This document shows, in pieces, positions 22,101 through 30,288 of a DNA stretch of 64,000 bases. Within the stretch, counting starts at the first letter, position 1. The number at the start of each line of letters is the position of its first letter. The translations under genes were made by a program, and so were the position numbers. Origin of the DNA: Agapetus fuscipes (taxonomy: Eukaryota; Arthropoda; Insecta; Trichoptera; Glossosomatidae); assembly GCA_951799405.1 (NCBI GenBank), contig OX637345.1, forward strand, positions 5,208,001-5,272,000, in the 5' to 3' direction. Below the pieces are notes generated by a model. The model was not told the DNA's origin. It saw nothing but the letters and a program-made list of their open reading frames with translations, and did not search any database.

Positions 22101-24424
22101 ATGAGCTCTTGCAGGTATTCGGGAGTTGCTCCATGTAGTGTGGCATTACGGACATCTTGAACTTTCCCCTCTCAAGTTGGTATATTTGACTGTATAGGTG
22201 ATCTTAGCTTGAATGTTCAACAGAGACTCATAAAGTCCGTCTGTGCTTCTCTACAGTTCTGAGATATGCATCCTAAAAGTGAATATAACAAATTGTTCCC
22301 AGGCATTTGACCTCTAGTGCGCCAAAGATTTTCAACCGTTGTGCAGCTGCGCAACTCATGTTTTTGATCAAATAAATACAAAGATACACAGCATATCTCC
22401 TATCTGATATTTTTTAACTTAAAAGAGAGTCAAATACGGTTTTTTAGTGCATCATTTTGTAGAACATCTAAGTCCCGGATTTATAAACATTTCAGTTCAC
22501 AAGGAAAACTTAAAATATTTCTAAAATATATTCAATAATGGAAATTAATGCTATGATTCTATTGGTTGATAGTTTCAATTTATATGAATATGTTGAGCGA
22601 TTTTCATATTGCTGTGAAAAAACTAAAGAAAATTTTAAAAAGTCTCGATCGGTACTTGGAGCGCGGATCCATATTCTGGTACCCAAGAAGTTTCATAGAC
22701 AAATGCTGTGGATTCAGACTAATAGGGTCACAAATGTGGAAGTACTGAGAAGAGTAGGAACCGATATAGAACTCCCCTTCAATGTGATGTTACGTAAAAT
22801 ATACAAAACAATACTAGCCTGCCTATTCGTGCTATGCACGATTATGGCATTCTAGTTTAATGTCCGGCTTCGCCAGCACACTTTACCCCTGATCTGATTT
22901 TAAAAAGATCCATGAGTACTGACAAACAACAAAAATATAGTGGGCAGTTTTATGGTAGACTCTCAGGCCAGCTTGTGCTACTTCCCTTGTCCTGCAGGTG
23001 CTGAAGTATTTATCCTACTCGTTCTGCTCCTATTTATTTTACTGGTGATAGTGTATCATGCTTGCTCGTTCCATTCATCATCATTTAAGTGAACAGCTTG
23101 TCTGTGCTGCTCCTCGTCGTTTTGCTGGTAATAGTATCTTCTGCGTGCTTCTGTTGCTTCCAATTGTGTCTTGAAACATGACTGCGCAAATCAAAAATAT
23201 TTCAAAAATATATACGGACGAATCAACTACAAAAAAAGTCCAAATGGATTTTATGAACCTATCTGCAGCACAGTTTGTAAAATCTGTTTTCATTACCTTC
23301 ATGTGAAATGTTTTAAGAACTTATAATCCAAAATCATATACGAGTATCACAGGGCGTCATGATTGTTGATATTGTATTGCAGGTGGAACGTCTATATGGC
23401 ATTTTCCAGTTGTAGAATTGACCATAGACAACAATTTCTTGACTTTGTGGCTGTTAACTACCTTATTAATGTGGCCAAATGCAGCAAATGAGGTTTTTTT
23501 TTTTAAATTTAAGTTTTGTCAAGATGGTATCAACAAATTCATGAGAGGCCAGAAAACTTAAGAAATTTCAGAGGAGGGCCAGAATTATATCGACGGTTGA
23601 AAGGCAGTAGGGCATAAGCGACATAAACTAAATTGTTCAGGAGAGCAGTTTAAAGTTTGAGGTTGCAGAAAAATGGCATAACTTTTTTCATCATATCGTT
23701 AAAAATCAAAACAGCTCTAGAATAAAAAAAATAAAGGCATTTATTGGCATTCCTATTAATGTGGTTTTACGATGTTGTACAATTTTTTTTATGTCACAAG
23801 CGTCTTTAAGTCAAAAAAGGCCAAAATCTTGTCTGTTACACCAAAACCATACTTCAAAAACGCAGTTGTTTGCTTGGGCATAAACAACACAAAAATCATT
23901 GTGGAGCTATGGGAGTTAGCGCATTAGAAAGAGCGGAAAATTTCAAGTAGGATAGTATTCATAACTCATTTTTGACCAAAATGTCGCTTGCCCTACTGCC
24001 TTCTATGTAAAATGTAAAATGCTGTCTATATAAAAATGCATTTTGTGTTGAAACTTTATGTCATATAAAAACATTACATCATTACAAACTTAATACAAAC
24101 AATAGAACTTTGATTCGAAGGATCTGCCATGGTAGGCGTGTGAGACATATGCAATTGCTTTTGATTTACCAAAATATTTTCCAATGCACGTTTGAGCTGT
24201 GACGAAGTAACTTTCAGCAGCGCGAATAGGTGTTTTTAACTGTGTAGTTATTATTATTGTAAATATATTGAATGACTCTCTAATGCTTGTTTTCTCTAAC
24301 TTTCAGATACCTGATGGACAGCAAGAGAGTGGTGAAGGAGAGCTGTGAGATTGCGTTGGACATGTGCGAGTATGAGAACAGCCCCGAGTTCCAGTATGCC
24401 GACACTGTGCAGAAAGTGGACTGA
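13149..24424 (+). CDS. DOHH: Deoxyhypusine hydroxylase, 4 exons, 301 aa
   Basis: Exons 13149-13428, 20534-20851, 21580-21769 and 24307-24424 join in frame (906 nt) with GT-AG introns. The start is the ATG at 13149; an upstream in-frame TTG is ignored. The enzyme hydroxylates deoxyhypusine to hypusine on eIF5A in the cytosol, using a di-iron centre held by HEAT-like repeats. All four metal-binding His-Glu pairs are visible: H58-E59 ([11 protein letters not shown]), H91-E92 (RHEAAEALGAI), H210-E211 ([11 protein letters not shown]) and H243-E244 ([11 protein letters not shown]). Each pair of motifs is spaced 33 residues, as in the family, and the length is close to that of known homologues (about 300 aa). 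Two halves of HEAT-like repeats are joined by an acidic linker near residues 135-160. Intron 1 (7.1 kb) contains the complete PEX16 gene; introns 1 and 3 carry SINE, LINE and MITE copies. Insects carry a single such gene (nero in Drosophila). No canonical AATAAA is seen just after the stop. Confidence 0.97.
14103..15074 (+). CDS. PEX16: Peroxisomal membrane biogenesis protein PEX16, intronless, 323 aa
   Basis: One uninterrupted frame from ATG 14103 to TAA 15072-15074. PEX16 is an integral peroxisomal membrane protein that recruits PEX3 and other membrane proteins during peroxisome formation. Recognition rests on the N-terminal YKEWVIAHP (residues 14-22), the following VE...W.SYYIAGKI block (28-43), the [16 protein letters not shown] segment, and a conserved C-terminal half ending YFYMWAN. 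Length is close to the animal family (about 330 aa). A central low-conservation linker (about 140-190) is rich in Lys, Glu and Pro. The gene lies wholly inside intron 1 of the deoxyhypusine hydroxylase gene, on the same strand, with no internal introns. No poly(A) tract or target-site duplication marks it as a recent retrocopy, and the frame is intact, so I treat it as the functional gene. An AATAAA lies about 225 bp after the stop. Confidence 0.93.
   Translation: MSSYKSVREIFAAYKEWVIAHPNVVTDVETLTKWTSYYIAGKINKSSVISELVYSLSNLFVLYNDTILLKSMRRSHQSSAKEKLKFWLTVLHVCEVFMEMSVRNKWGNQGKWSIAAVIQMFKCVSNLILVFHYKELAVQHPPMPSVQRNKLNDNEEKPKEGFVLKHSGRVIRKVEESPPVSLRNWVPLKSETAPSIVSVDNLRIAETLYTLKPMLHLGAVACFGSENWKQWLLPLGVDLTSLYMYDKQMNSLSYDQRIEISRRKLSLLYYLLRSPMFEKHTREALVKFLTGTANKVPLAGYICNPILQYMSHWQSTYFYMWAN
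15298..15303 (+). other. Polyadenylation signal AATAAA, probably for PEX16
   Basis: Canonical AATAAA about 225 bp downstream of the PEX16 stop, in AT-rich sequence. It would end the nested transcript before hydroxylase exon 2. Assignment is by position only. Confidence 0.5.
15420..15585. mobile_element. GGATATTAG inverted-repeat element, downstream of PEX16
   Basis: Ends TGGATATTAGGCGAACTGTT and GGTTCGTCTAATATCCA are inverted. It contains TCTTCATTCAG and CTTGAAGATG, echoing the hammerhead-like core. Confidence 0.6.
15586..15915. other. No gene seen (hydroxylase intron 1)
   Basis: AT-rich intronic sequence. Confidence 0.5.
15918..16180 (+). mobile_element. SINE-B, 5' truncated
   Basis: GGAAGGTCGTGGGTTCGAAT (B box), GCTCTTCGCTGGGTTGAAA, CAAAGACCGGTCATC, then GAGGTGTGATACACACAAAA to CCAAATAAATCA. 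Confidence 0.85.
16181..16830. other. No gene seen (hydroxylase intron 1)
   Basis: AT-rich; no coding or structured repeat recognised. Confidence 0.5.
16830..17235 (+). mobile_element. LINE-D with ORF tail, copy 4
   Basis: 16830-16890 encodes the broken LINE end ([11 protein letters not shown], stop after TGGCGGC). About 90 bp later the 3' UTR begins CTCGACTTATAAGTTGGTGT and runs to CTTAGATTTAGATTTAG. It shows the ORF tail and 3' UTR in the same order as at 49.2-49.7 kb. Confidence 0.8.
17236..18060. other. No gene seen (hydroxylase intron 1)
   Basis: AT-rich intronic sequence without recognisable repeats. Confidence 0.5.
18066..18335 (-). pseudogene. LINE C-terminal fragment
   Basis: On the minus strand [20 protein letters not shown] is followed by HPEL, preceded by a degraded GR-rich segment. 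This is the usual end of a non-LTR retrotransposon ORF. Confidence 0.75.
18384..19148. mobile_element. Inverted-repeat DNA element, about 765 bp
   Basis: Termini CTGTGCCTCCTGTGAAAAGT (18385) and ACTTTTCACAGGAGGCACAG (to 19148) are exact complements over about 30 bp. Sub-terminal copies of a GTGATACAACTCGACTTAT-like unit alternate in orientation through the element. No transposase frame. Confidence 0.8.
19215..19393. mobile_element. AGCGCTATTTTGCT-type MITE, copy 2
   Basis: Ends AGCGCTATTTTGCTAAAG and GAGCAGAATAGCGCTT. Same family and orientation as 11475-11667. Confidence 0.75.
19490..19650. repeat. Foldback repeat
   Basis: AATAAATAAATCACTTTTGT near 19500 and ACAAAAGTGATTTATTTATT near 19600 are inverted. 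ACATGGTCAAACCCGA recurs at 37.5 kb. Confidence 0.65.
19655..20160. other. No gene seen (hydroxylase intron 1)
   Basis: AT-rich intronic sequence. Confidence 0.5.
20166..20335 (-). mobile_element. Degenerate SINE-B
   Basis: GATTTATTTGGTGAGTGCTA, TGAATCACACCTTACGAGCC and ATGGACCTCTGGTGACTGG match SINE-B with many changes. Old copy 200 bp before exon 2. Confidence 0.65.
21835..22210 (-). pseudogene. CR1/L2-like LINE C-terminus in hydroxylase intron 3
   Basis: Minus strand reads [20 protein letters not shown] then [20 protein letters not shown], the conserved LINE end seen also at 3.6 and 53.7 kb. Confidence 0.8.
22600..22858 (+). pseudogene. LINE ORF fragment (VLRRVG motif)
   Basis: A frame with [17 protein letters not shown] and a following basic segment matches the R.RNEEVLRRIG.E.EL region near the C-terminus of RTE/jockey-group LINEs. 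Confidence 0.6.
22860..23585. other. No gene seen (hydroxylase intron 3)
   Basis: No recognisable coding sequence; possible old LINE remains. Confidence 0.4.
23590..24004. mobile_element. TA-flanked MITE (TCGACGGTT type), copy 1
   Basis: Begins TCGACGGTTGAAAGGCAGTA after TA and ends near GCTTGCCCTACTGCCTTCT, with the outermost right terminus lost. TA duplication and terminal repeats fit Tc1/mariner-derived MITEs. Confidence 0.75.
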
Positions 24425-24586
24425 AGTGTTTGCTTGTATCTGCATATATTTTATACACAAAGACAAATGAATTGTAGAAATTCTGTAAATATATTTACTT
24501 TATGAAAAAAAATCACATCAGAAAACAATTACGTTTTTTAGTATTTTAAAAGCTGTAAGATGGTAACCTATTATTTTTGCCATCTA

Positions 24587-24806
24587 TAAAATATAGCTGC
24601 AAAGATATATTAATTTTATATTCTTATTAAAAGCATTCCCATAAGCAGACACAGATAAATTTGCACTTGCACATGCCGTATGTGGACTTACAACTTAAAG
24701 ATCTGTAACTCTTGCTGACCTTCCCTCTAACAGGGGTGACATTGGCAGAGTGAACCATTTTTTACAGTATGGGTGGACATTCTCATACCAACCTATAAGT
24801 CTTGAA
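24587..24806 (-). mobile_element. LINE-D 3' end, copy 5
   Basis: GCTGCAAAGATATATTAAT through GTGAACCATTTTTTACAGTA to TACCAACCTATAAGTC. Confidence 0.8.
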
Positions 24807-25069
24807 TGTATGATTTGTGTAATTTCTCTCGGCGCAGCTCTTGTATAGTTCTTGGAATAATAGATTGGTATGAGGCTGACCCCCACGCTCAAACGGCTCT
24901 GATGCTCCACTTATTTCTTTTAAATTGATCGAGCTACACAGGGCAGTAAACTTAACAGTGAACTGATCAATAGTGAAAAATTTATAAGATGGTAGATAGT
25001 TTTGATTTTCATTACGATGCGTACATTATTAAATCTTCACCTTAGATTGTAAATCATAGATATTATTCA

Positions 25070-25515
25070 TTAACTCCTTGACTGATAGGTTGTTATGAGG
25101 CTGACCACCCGTGCTGTAAAAATCGGTTCACTTTTGCCAATGCCACCCCGTTCAGGGAACGGCGGCATGAGTTGCAAGGTTTATGTTCATGTGAGGTTTT
25201 GTTTATTTGTATGCACACATGCAGAGTGCGTAGGCGCGAACCTACATGTGTCTGTCTGTGGGCATGCATTTAATATGAGCAATAAAATAATATATTTTTG
25301 CATAATTAACATATCTTTGCAGCTTAAATTATAGATTATAGAACTCATAGGTTTGTTTCACTGGTTCACTTTTGCCAATGCCACCCATGTTTTAGGAAAA
25401 TCAGAGTTGAAAGGTGTATATTAATTTAAGGTCTTATTTATTTATTACACATAAGCGTTAAGTTACACATAATATTTGTTTGTGAATGTGCATTTAATAT
25501 GAATCAATAATTGCT
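25070..25515 (+). mobile_element. LINE-D 3' ends, two copies in tandem
   Basis: First copy TCCTTGACTGATAGGTTG to GCAGCTTAAATTATAGATTA (25075-25345). A second, 5'-truncated copy starts TGGTTCACTTTTGCCAATGC at about 25362. Confidence 0.75.
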
Positions 25516-25616
25516 CTTGAAGGGGCCATTTTAAATTTGCCCAAAAACTTGGATTAGTGGGCAGCGCAAGTATCAATGGAAAGAATGTGTTTACATTTTG
25601 CCCTGCTAACTACCCT

Positions 25617-25790
25617 GGGCTGGAAGTCTCATCACCACGGTAATTCTTACCTACCGAATATCGGGATTATTTGTATGAAGACTAATCAGCTGTTCACTTG
25701 CGGCCATCTTGGATTGATAGGTCTTCATACAAATATTACCGATATTCGGAAGGTGAGAATTACGGTAGTGATGAGACTTCCAGCCTTGTT
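25617..25790. mobile_element. MITE with about 65-bp terminal inverted repeats
   Basis: GGCTGGAAGTCTCATCAC at the left and GTGATGAGACTTCCAGCC at the right are perfect complements, and pairing extends inward through TATTTGTATGAAGAC. Its core CAAGATGGCCGCAAGT-like sequence also lies inside the MITE at 62.7 kb. Confidence 0.8.
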
Positions 25791-25897
25791 CAGTTCTGTC
25801 AGTTCTGGTTAAAATTCACTAAAAATATGGAGCATTATCTATGAGTATATGGAGCAAAGGGAAGAATCTGGAAAATGTTAAGTTATGTAAGATAAGT

Positions 25898-26093
25898 TGG
25901 TGTTATGGCCGCGGGGATCAAGACAGGTTATTTGGGACCGGATAACGCTGGTTCGAATCCCGCGACGATAACTTCGACCCTGGTTCAATAGATGCCGTTG
26001 CATGCACACAAGCTTCTGCTTTCGCATGAAGACAACTGGCCAGGCAAAATAGGTTGGTGGATTGCATTCCTTTCCACAAATCTATTTTTTTAA
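25898..26093 (+). mobile_element. SINE-C, copy 2
   Basis: TGTTATGGCCGCGGGGATCA, B box GGTTCGAATCCC, then CCCTGGTTCAATAGATGC and GGTTGGTGGATTGCATTCC with an A/T-rich tail. Confidence 0.85.
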
Positions 26094-26147
26094 TAAAAAA
26101 AATATATACTTATATATATAAGAGAAAACGGTAAAGGAATACAACTT

Positions 26148-26415
26148 ATCAATATTCCTTGACTTATAGGTTGGTATGAGGCTGACCACCCGTACTGTAA
26201 AAAAATGGTCCATTTTGCCAATGTCACCCCTATTTCAGGGAAGACTGGCAAGAGTTACAGGGTTTATGTTAATTTGAGATTAGGTTTTTATATTGTAAGT
26301 CCACATGCGGCATGTTTAATCGCAAACTTAAATGTTTCTGTTTGAGGGAATGCATTTAAATGAATCTGAAATCTAAAATATCTTTGCAACCTAGATTATT
26401 AGATTATTATAAAAA
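26148..26415 (+). mobile_element. LINE-D 3' end, copy 8
   Basis: ATTCCTTGACTTATAGGTTG to CCTAGATTATTAGATTATT, near full length for the 3' UTR. Confidence 0.85.
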
Positions 26416-26429
26416 TCACATCTCAGGAA

Positions 26430-26830
26430 TGGAAAAATTATTTACAATCACTTCTCAGCGGAACAGACCTTCTTCTTCCTGTGCCTCTTCAGTGAAACTT
26501 AGCGATCAAAATAGTGATTTGCCCCTTCGATACTGCAGCAGGAAAGAGGGATCCTGTGCTTCTGTCAAACCATTGTCTAAGGTTCTTTACCAAGATGTTC
26601 TTCTTCGACCTGGAGCTCGTCTTGCCTCAATTCTCTGTATATGATGAGATGCAGGAGTGTAAAATACTTTTCATATCTCATTATGTGGCCAAAATAAAAG
26701 ACTGTTTACCTTTTGATCGACATCAAGAGTTCGGCTCTGGTGTACGGGAAAGAACCTCGGCATTTGTGACTCAATCCATCCAGGAATCCTTCAACATCCG
26801 ACAAATCAACTGTATACGCTTATTTTTATT
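26430..26830 (-). pseudogene. LINE C-terminal fragment with GAA-rich tail
   Basis: Minus strand gives QRIEARRAPGRRRTSW, then a degraded RTLDNGLTEA..., and ends in (GAAGAAGAA). This is the GRRR.SWL.NLR.W LINE signature. Confidence 0.75.
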
Positions 26831-26839
26831 TATTAATTT

Positions 26840-27530
26840 TATTAACACATCTCTTGCGGGAAACTAGTTAACTCGTCATACACGTTTTTATAGTAACGTG
26901 CGGGTGACGTGTAAACTCGTTTCGTCGCGCCTAGCGGTAGGGCGCGGGAAACTTGTAAAAACGTGGCATCAAACGGGTGGGGGGCTGTGCGATACCTACC
27001 CTCAGCGGTCCCCGATCTGTCTACCTGCCGATACAATGAATTTGAGACGGGACAAAAATTAATAACTGTAAAAATAAACAGACAGAATATTGAAATATTT
27101 TTTTGCTCTTACAGTACATGTGCAAGTTTTGTGATGTACCCCTGCACAAAAAAAGTGTTTCGAACGCTACCATACGTTGAAGCACTATTAGGTTATAGTT
27201 TTTGTTATAATATGTGTTAAAAATTTCGAAATAATATTGATATTCTGTATCAATAAAATTATTTCGATTGTGAAATAGTTTTTTTTCTATGATTCCCAAG
27301 AAAGTAGAATGTTTTTGTACACAAAAAAACAAAAATATAAGTAGATATTGTGTTAAATAAATAAACGGAGACGTATCTTTAAAGTAAAAAACTAAAAATT
27401 TAATTGAAAAATATCAAATAGATCGTAAGATATAAATTTTTTAGGAAAAGTCTAATGTTGGCGCGAAAATTAAAAAAAACTCCCGCTCTATGCCGCCATC
27501 TGTCGGGAAAATTCATAGTGTTAATCTCAT
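26840..27530. other. Unassigned stretch with a GC-richer patch
   Basis: 26880-27020 is CpG-richer than its surroundings (GTCGCGCCTAGCGGTAGGGC). No coding family recognised. Confidence 0.4.
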
Positions 27531-27750
27531 GCATAGTGTTAATCTCATTTAATCAATGTTTTTATGTGTACTGGACCAATGTGTCTCATGAAAACTGGAA
27601 ATTGATTTTAAAAATAATTGAAACAACTCTCACACTATCGTGCATCACATTTTTTTCTTAGCTCAGATTATAGAGAATGTGATTCTAAAGACAAAATCAT
27701 TGAAAGGTCATCTTTGAATCAAATTGTAAATAGGTAAGCTATACAAGCAC
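27530..27750 (-). mobile_element. AGTGCTTGTTT-type MITE, copy 2
   Basis: TGTACTGGACCAATGTGTCT, ACAACTCTCACACTATCG and TTTGAATCAAATTGTAAATA match the family in reverse. Confidence 0.7.
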
Positions 27751-27984
27751 TGGGTGGACGCTATACTTACACATACAAGACTAAAGGGTAGTACTAGTAC
27801 TAATGGCACACAAGCATCACAATTTGTTTTCCAAAAAGGGCGACCAAAACGGACTTTTGAGTTCAGTATTAAAACTCACAACAAGTACCATAGAGTAAAA
27901 CTAGAAGGATACCTAACATACAGGGGAGAGCAGCCTAACCTAACCTAGAAAACAGGGAAGAGCAACAGGGTGATTTTACATTAT

Positions 27985-29080
27985 GGATTACCAAAAATCT
28001 ATTTAATATAAAAGACTGCCTTCTACTGCTTCATCGACCTTACGAAAGCTTTTGATAGTGTAATGTTTTTGAGTGGGTTTTTTTATTAAAACTGTAGTGA
28101 TTTATTTATATATTGTACACAATTTATTTCACATTCAGTTTGGACACAGTGTCATTTAACACTTGCACAGTACAGTGGTAGAATGGTTACTGAAGCTCCA
28201 GAGCATTTTGGTCCTTATTGTATATTAAAAATAAAGATCATTCTCAAAATATGGAGAATCCTTACATACTAGATGTTGCTAGAACATTCAATTTAACCAA
28301 TCCCTAACAAATACAAATTCTTATAAAGTACCTAATATCTATTTATTTCTAGAGAGATTTATACAGACACTAACACAGACAATCCATAACACACAACTGC
28401 ATATTTGTAACAATAGAATCAGGCTGGGCGATGTACGAGTAATTAAGATACTTATTGATAAGAACATCCCTTCCAATATAATACAAACCATACAGATATT
28501 AAATACAGACAGCTACACTAAAATAAATGCACAAGGCGGACTAACAACCACTATCTCTACCCTAACCGGAATAAGACAGGGAGTTTGTCCAGGGAGCCTA
28601 AGTCCTCCCAGACTCTCCGTACATGCTAAATGAAACAGGCTAAGATAGGCTGGACATGTGCAGAAAATGCCATCTTCACGGGTACCAAAAATAATCCTTG
28701 AGGGACCTCCGGGTGGGAAAAGAAGAGTTGGCAGACCTAGGCTGAGATGGGAGGATGAGGGGAAGAAGGACACAAACCAACTACTGCAGGTGACAGACTG
28801 GAAAGCCGCAGCGGTAGACAGGAGGAGTTGGGGGCGAAGGCTCATGGAGGCCAAGGCTTGATATGAGCTGTAGGGCCATCGAAGAGGAAGAAGAAGATAG
28901 CCTAAGTCCTTTTCTTTTTAATTTGATTATCGACAAACTAATAGAAAAGTGTAGTTGAAATGAACTTGGACTATAAAATGGGAGACAAAAAGATCAAAAT
29001 TGTATGTTATGCAGATGATGCAGTACTTGTTGCGGAATCAGAAACTTCACCAAACCTCCAAAGAATACAGTATTGTTATG
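27985..29080 (+). pseudogene. Non-LTR reverse transcriptase relic, interrupted twice
   Basis: Three collinear pieces of one RT domain remain: YCFIDLTKAFDSV (near 28025), IPSNIIQTIQ then GIRQGVCPGS (28340-28606), and IKIVCYADDAVLVAESE (near 29000, the YADD catalytic motif). About 280 bp splits pieces 1 and 2; a 292-bp LINE tail splits pieces 2 and 3. Confidence 0.85.
28607..28898 (+). mobile_element. 5'-truncated LINE insertion with 12-bp target duplication
   Basis: Flanked by AGCCTAAGTCCT at 28595-28606 and 28899-28910. It encodes AGHVQKMPSSRVPK and RRVGRPRLRWEDEGKKD of a LINE C-terminus and ends in a GAAGAGGAAGAAGAAGAT tail. It is inserted in an older RT domain. Confidence 0.88.
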
Positions 29081-29137
29081 AATATGTAATTGTGTAGTTG
29101 TGTTTGCCTGTGTTGGATGCTTGCCTTCCTCACTAAG

Positions 29138-30075
29138 GTACTACTACTCACTTACCACTTGCTACTTACCACTTGCTATACTTAATATTACCCACTTTCC
29201 ACTTATCAGTTACCACTTACTACTTACTATAACCCACTTTCCATTTATCACTTACCACTTACCACTGCTACTTACTATTATTACCCACTTTCCATTTTCC
29301 ACTTATCACTTATTACTTGCTACTTACTATTACCTACCCACTTTACTCTCTAAAAATCAGTTATGACTTACCACTTGTTTCTTAGTATAACCCACTTTCC
29401 ACTTATCAGTTACCACTTACCACACGCTACTTACTATAACCCACTTATCAGTTACCACTTGCTACTTACTATTACCCACTTTCCACTTATCAGTGACCAC
29501 TTACATACCACTTGCTTCTTAGTATTACCCACTTTCCACTTATCAGTTACCACTTACCACTTGCTACTTACTATTACCCACTTTCCACTTATCAGTGACC
29601 ACTTACATACCACTTGCTTCTTAGTATTACCCACTTTCCACTTATCAGTTACCACTTACCACTTGCTACTTACTATTACCCACTTTCCACTTATCAGTGA
29701 CCACTTACATACCACTTGCTTCTTAGTATTACCTACCCACTTTCCACTTATCAGTTGAAATGGTTCACTTTGCCAATCTCAACCCTGCTTCAGGGAAGGT
29801 CGGCAAGAGTTGCAGGGCTTATGTTAATTTGAGATTGGGTTTTTTATACTATAGGTCCACATGCGGCATGTGTAAGCGCGAAATTATGCATGTCTGCTTG
29901 TGGGAATGCATTTAATATGAATCTCAAATGATACATATCTTTGCAGCTTAGATTTAGATTTAGATTTAGTTACTACTTGCTAATTACTACTATACCCACT
30001 TACCACTTACTATTTGCTACTTACTCCTACCCACTTTTCGCTTACCACTCATCACTTGTCACTTACCACTTGTGA
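29138..30075. repeat. CCACTTA-based minisatellite with 102-bp higher-order unit
   Basis: Imperfect arrays of CCACTTA-like heptamers interspersed with TACTATTACCCACTTTCCA. From 29491 a 102-bp unit repeats exactly (CAGTGACC at 29491, 29593, 29695). The array is broken at 29757-29966 by a LINE-D copy and resumes to about 30075. Confidence 0.9.
29757..29966 (+). mobile_element. LINE-D 3' end inside the minisatellite
   Basis: GAAATGGTTCACTTTGCCAA to GCAGCTTAGATTTAGATTTA, with minisatellite on both sides. Confidence 0.88.
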
Positions 30076-30288
30076 CTTGAAGCAGCATCCCTCGGCTGGG
30101 TTATAATAAAGTTTTGATGGCTCTCACAATGACGGCAGATCGTTTTGCGGCTCCCTCCTATAATTGCTCGTGACGTCAGCGTGGTCGGCACATATGCCGG
30201 GACAGATTATTGAATTAATGGCTCCCATTTGAATGGCAAATTGGGCGGGAAAGGATAATACGACAGAGGGAGAGAGACGAGAAAAAAA

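Noticed and set aside
22538..22855. 105-residue frame as a host gene
   Set aside because: Its second half matches a LINE ORF end and it lies in an intron.
29100..29758. Frames of 88 and 131 residues rich in HFPLIS repeats
   Set aside because: Produced by the CCACTTA minisatellite and its 102-bp period; no gene structure around them.
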